DNA of 18,336 nt from JAFIHK01 sp041441455 (GTDB taxonomy: Bacteria; Bacteroidota; Bacteroidia; Bacteroidales; UBA932): positions 1 to 18,336 of the forward strand of contig JASDTB010000057.1 in the NCBI GenBank assembly GCA_041441455.1. Direction: 5' to 3'. A model generated the notes under the pieces. It ran no database searches. It was given only the letters and a program-made list of their open reading frames with translations, and was not told the DNA's origin. Below are positions 15,581 through 18,336 of this stretch, piece after piece (the first letter of the stretch is position 1; each line of letters opens with the position of its first letter). The position numbers and the translations under genes were made by a program.

Positions 15581-17329
15581 TTAGAATTTTAAAGTGACTC
15601 CTACTCCAAAATTCATTCCCATTTGTCTGTAATACAGAAAATATTGCTCTTTTGAATTGAGGATATTGTTTGCTCTGACATAAAATGAGAGGTTTTTATC
15701 ATATGAGTAGAGCGCCTCTAAATCAATTTTTGTAAATGCTCCAACGTACGTAGCAGTGCCTGGGAGTGAGTTTACAAATAGGGCAGGAGACTTAGCTCTG
15801 TGTAATAAATCTGCCGAAAAGACAATTCTTTCGCGCCAGTTATAACGTGCGAAACCATTGATTTCGAAAGGGCTTTTGTTATATGCTGGCATCTGTGTAT
15901 TTGGCTGAGTATAATTGTGATACTTGATGTTGATTCCCGACTGGATATCTTCTGATTTAAAGGATAGTTCGGCTCCAGCGGTAAATCTGTTTTGATCGAC
16001 ATAATCTACCCTCATCAGTGAATTGAAACCGATTGGAGTATTGTAGAAAAAGTAATTGTCTTTGTAATTCGTGTAGAGTGCATAGATATGTGCTGCAAAC
16101 CGGTCTTTATACTGACCCTTTAGTCCAAACTGAGCCGATAATGGGACATTTGTGTTTTTAATGTCAATATCGGGTGCAAGATATGGATTGATAGCAATTA
16201 ATTCGTGATAGGTTCTGAATTCGTTTCCTCCATCGAGTTTTGCATACACCCAAAGATTTTTTTGCACAAGCTCTACAGTAGCCAATGTCTTTACATAAAA
16301 ATCGGTGCTTTTTTTGTCTGGAGAGTATGAGTGGTTGATTTTTATTCCTGCTTCTAGGTCTAAAATTTTGTAATTTAGCTTGTAATGCGGATAGACTTCG
16401 ATATTTCCTCTATCCATTTCGTTCTTTCCAATTGTATTGGCAGCTGTAAATGAAAGGCCGACATAAAATTTATGATGAAAAGCAAAATCAGGTCCTACAA
16501 CAGCCGAGATATTCAATAAATTCTCGTTGAATGGATCTCTGTAAATAGCCTTCATTAGCGAAGGTTTATCGTTAAGAGTGCTGATTTTTGCAGAAACATC
16601 GTAGTAGAATGAGTTGGGGTCTGGGTTTACAGATCTTATCCTCAATCCCGAAAATACGTTATCGTATTGATGAGAAAGAGAGTCTCTCATAAATCTAAAA
16701 TCTTTAATCTTTTCGGGAGTGACTCCGTCTGGATAGACGCCATCATTCATTCCGTAATAGGTAAAAAAGTCTCTTTTGTAGCCAAAATCAAAGAGGAACT
16801 CTCCCTTTTTCCAATGAATTCCAAACTTAGCACCGATCTTGTTTTTCATGCTTTGACCTGCAATTTTTGTCTCAGACATCGAAGTCTTTTCTCCGTCCTC
16901 CTTCATCAACTTAAGATCGCTTAAATATGAATCGTGATCGGCAAACAGAAGAAGAGATAAATTGCTCGAAAGTCGAGGCGACAACATGATTTTCAAATGA
17001 GGATTTGTTGGAAAATTAAATCCTAGATCGGTATATAAAAATGGATATTGTTGTTTTCCTGGCTTCTCTATTTGGGCAGATGGTAGTGGCGAAAATTCAT
17101 ACAAATCTTTATAGGGTTTGTTGAAGATCGAATATTGTATATTTAGATTGAAGCTTTTTAAAGAGTCAGCAATGTAGGTGTTCAGTTTACTTTTGGTTAC
17201 ATCTTGCAACTTTACATCAAAGTCTCTTTTAACCTCTAATGTTGGATCTATTTTGTTCTGTCCGAAAGAATTGGCAGAGATTACCAGTGTAACTGATAGT
17301 AAAATGGTTGATTTTATAATGTTTCTCAT
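15581..17329 (-). CDS. Outer-membrane beta-barrel protein (plug-less, TonB-receptor-like)
   Basis: This 582-residue protein has a signal peptide (residues 1-23, ending NSFGQ). A long series of amphipathic, aromatic-rich strands runs to a C-terminal strand ending VGVTLKF, the terminal Phe being the usual outer-membrane assembly signal. It resembles the barrel part of TonB-dependent receptors (for example LLHRAKSP, then LYSYDKNLSFYVRANNILN near the end), but I see no plug domain or TonB box. It may therefore be a barrel of another transport class. It starts 12 bases after the TPR gene, so the two are cotranscribed, which suggests a periplasmic TPR partner. The substrate is unknown. Confidence 0.85.
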   Translation of the reverse strand: MRNIIKSTILLSVTLVISANSFGQNKIDPTLEVKRDFDVKLQDVTKSKLNTYIADSLKSFNLNIQYSIFNKPYKDLYEFSPLPSAQIEKPGKQQYPFLYTDLGFNFPTNPHLKIMLSPRLSSNLSLLLFADHDSYLSDLKLMKEDGEKTSMSETKIAGQSMKNKIGAKFGIHWKKGEFLFDFGYKRDFFTYYGMNDGVYPDGVTPEKIKDFRFMRDSLSHQYDNVFSGLRIRSVNPDPNSFYYDVSAKISTLNDKPSLMKAIYRDPFNENLLNISAVVGPDFAFHHKFYVGLSFTAANTIGKNEMDRGNIEVYPHYKLNYKILDLEAGIKINHSYSPDKKSTDFYVKTLATVELVQKNLWVYAKLDGGNEFRTYHELIAINPYLAPDIDIKNTNVPLSAQFGLKGQYKDRFAAHIYALYTNYKDNYFFYNTPIGFNSLMRVDYVDQNRFTAGAELSFKSEDIQSGINIKYHNYTQPNTQMPAYNKSPFEINGFARYNWRERIVFSADLLHRAKSPALFVNSLPGTATYVGAFTKIDLEALYSYDKNLSFYVRANNILNSKEQYFLYYRQMGMNFGVGVTLKF

Positions 17330-17341
17330 ATCGGCAGATTG

Positions 17342-18336
17342 TTATTTAGATTTGATTTTTTTGAGTCTTAGCCTAATTTGTTCAACGATATCGTCACCCT
17401 TTTTAGATTTATAGGAGTCAAGGATGCTGTTATAAGTTGCTCTAGCTTGTGCCCACTCCTCTTTTTCGGCGTAAGTATCCCCAAGTAGAATAAAGCTTTT
17501 TGCCAACCAGTAGGTATGAGGAGTTTTTGTGTCTGAGAAGGCATAAACAAGTCTCTCAACCGAAGCAAAGTCACCATTGTCGAATGAGTTAGCAATAAGA
17601 AGATACGAGCTCTCAGCACCTTCAGGTGTCCCTGTGTTTTTTGCAAGATCTTTCAAGATAGGGAGAGCTTCTGTTCTATTGCCTGTCATGTAATTTGAAA
17701 GAGCAGTGATGTATTTTACACGTAGTTTCTGGTTGTCGTTGATTGCATACGCCGAAGCTTTTTTGGCCTCAATCAATGCTTGGTCGTATTGTTTATCCAT
17801 AAACAGAGAGTTCATCTTACCCATTGCAGCCTCGGTCTTATTATTATCGAGAACAGCAATTAATGAGAGAGAAGAATATGCTTTATATGCCTGTTTGTAA
17901 TTTTCGATTTGATATGACAATTGGGCATAGTGAAGAGTTGCAAGTTCTGTGAATGAGCCGTCTCTTCTCTCCATTACCTTAGAGTAAGCATCCATTGCTG
18001 CCTCTGGTTTTCCAAGTTTAGAGTAACTTTCTCCAAGGTAGAAATATGCATGAGTAGTTTTCGAACCTTGAGGATAGTTTTGGACAAATTCAAGAAGAGA
18101 TGTTGCTGCAGAAGCATAATTACCATTTACATATTGTTTTTCGGCAGCATTAAAGAGCATTATCTCCTTTTCCGAAGCGCTCTTGAGCGAAGACATACCA
18201 ATCTTGTCGAGATAAGCTAAATACTCTTGAATCTTTTCAATGTCCTGGTAGATATTTTCCATTCCTGCCAAAGCATCTTGTGCCTCTTGCGACATTGGGT
18301 TCTCCTCTACAACTCGTTTGTAGTATTCCAAAGCTT
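17342..18336 (-). CDS. Tetratricopeptide-repeat protein, N-terminal part outside the window
   Basis: The visible about 331 residues are helical TPR repeats, for example KALEYYKRVVEENP, AEKQYVNGNYASAATSLLEF, Y-F-Y-L-G-E-S-Y-S-K-L-G-K-P-E-A-A and A-D-T-Y-A-E-K-E-E-W-A-Q-A-type turns near the C-terminus. The TTG at 18331 that could look like a start is an internal Leu, since the frame stays open to base 18336. The protein ends with a basic tail (RLRLKKIKSK). TPR proteins act as protein-binding scaffolds; this one sits 12 bases upstream of the outer-membrane barrel gene, so a periplasmic or envelope role is likely. Signal peptide and full length cannot be seen. Confidence 0.88.
   Translation of the reverse strand, partial: ALEYYKRVVEENPMSQEAQDALAGMENIYQDIEKIQEYLAYLDKIGMSSLKSASEKEIMLFNAAEKQYVNGNYASAATSLLEFVQNYPQGSKTTHAYFYLGESYSKLGKPEAAMDAYSKVMERRDGSFTELATLHYAQLSYQIENYKQAYKAYSSLSLIAVLDNNKTEAAMGKMNSLFMDKQYDQALIEAKKASAYAINDNQKLRVKYITALSNYMTGNRTEALPILKDLAKNTGTPEGAESSYLLIANSFDNGDFASVERLVYAFSDTKTPHTYWLAKSFILLGDTYAEKEEWAQARATYNSILDSYKSKKGDDIVEQIRLRLKKIKSK

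Overview
This window looks like chromosomal DNA of a low-GC member of the Bacteroidota, most likely order Bacteroidales. Four things point there: promoter elements of the form TAnnTTTG, a near absence of Shine-Dalgarno sequences, outer-membrane proteins of Bacteroidota type (DUF2490-like, plug-less barrel), and a bacterial serine palmitoyltransferase next to a short-chain reductase. The genus cannot be fixed from the sequence. Most of the window is ordinary chromosome. One stretch (about 2.45-4.55 kb) is full of broken genes.

Layout. 1-190: the 3' part of a tRNA-Arg(ACG), a strong terminator, and a second inverted repeat that shares sequence with the terminator. 189-1480: two overlapping genes for exported proteins (PepSY-like and DUF2490-like). 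1499-2356 (-): a tandem GNAT acetyltransferase. 2474-3599: a class III aminotransferase broken by an out-of-frame internal deletion. 3608-3745 (-): a probable AraC-type regulator remnant. 3897-4523 (-): the C-terminal part of an AlbA/RecG-like ATP-binding protein, interrupted by a nonsense codon and carrying a 12-bp tandem repeat. 4551-9389 (-): a tightly packed unit transcribed in the order AIRS_C-domain protein, menG, cardiolipin synthase, CPA2 antiporter with a C-terminal universal-stress module. The antiporter is split by a run of 10 N, an assembly gap. 9483-10519 (+): a Bacteroidota promoter, a complete tRNA-Leu(GAG), and three bases later a D-2-hydroxyacid dehydrogenase gene. 10512-15506 (-): gyrB, a LysM/M23 peptidase, serine palmitoyltransferase (spt) and a short-chain reductase, spaced as one operon behind a good promoter. 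15521-18336 (-): a terminator, a beta-barrel outer-membrane protein, and a TPR protein that runs off the window.

How the genes fit together. The minus-strand unit 4551-9389 is membrane-centred: quinone methylation, cardiolipin synthesis and cation/proton exchange, led by a puzzling stand-alone AIRS_C domain. The gyrB unit joins a housekeeping topoisomerase to envelope functions: a cell-wall peptidase and the first two steps of sphingolipid synthesis (condensation by Spt, then likely 3-ketosphinganine reduction by the SDR). I found no CRISPR array, intact transposase, prophage or recognisable defence system. The observations most worth following are the tRNA-Leu/dehydrogenase junction, the spt-SDR pair, the free-standing AIRS_C protein and the cluster of pseudogenes.
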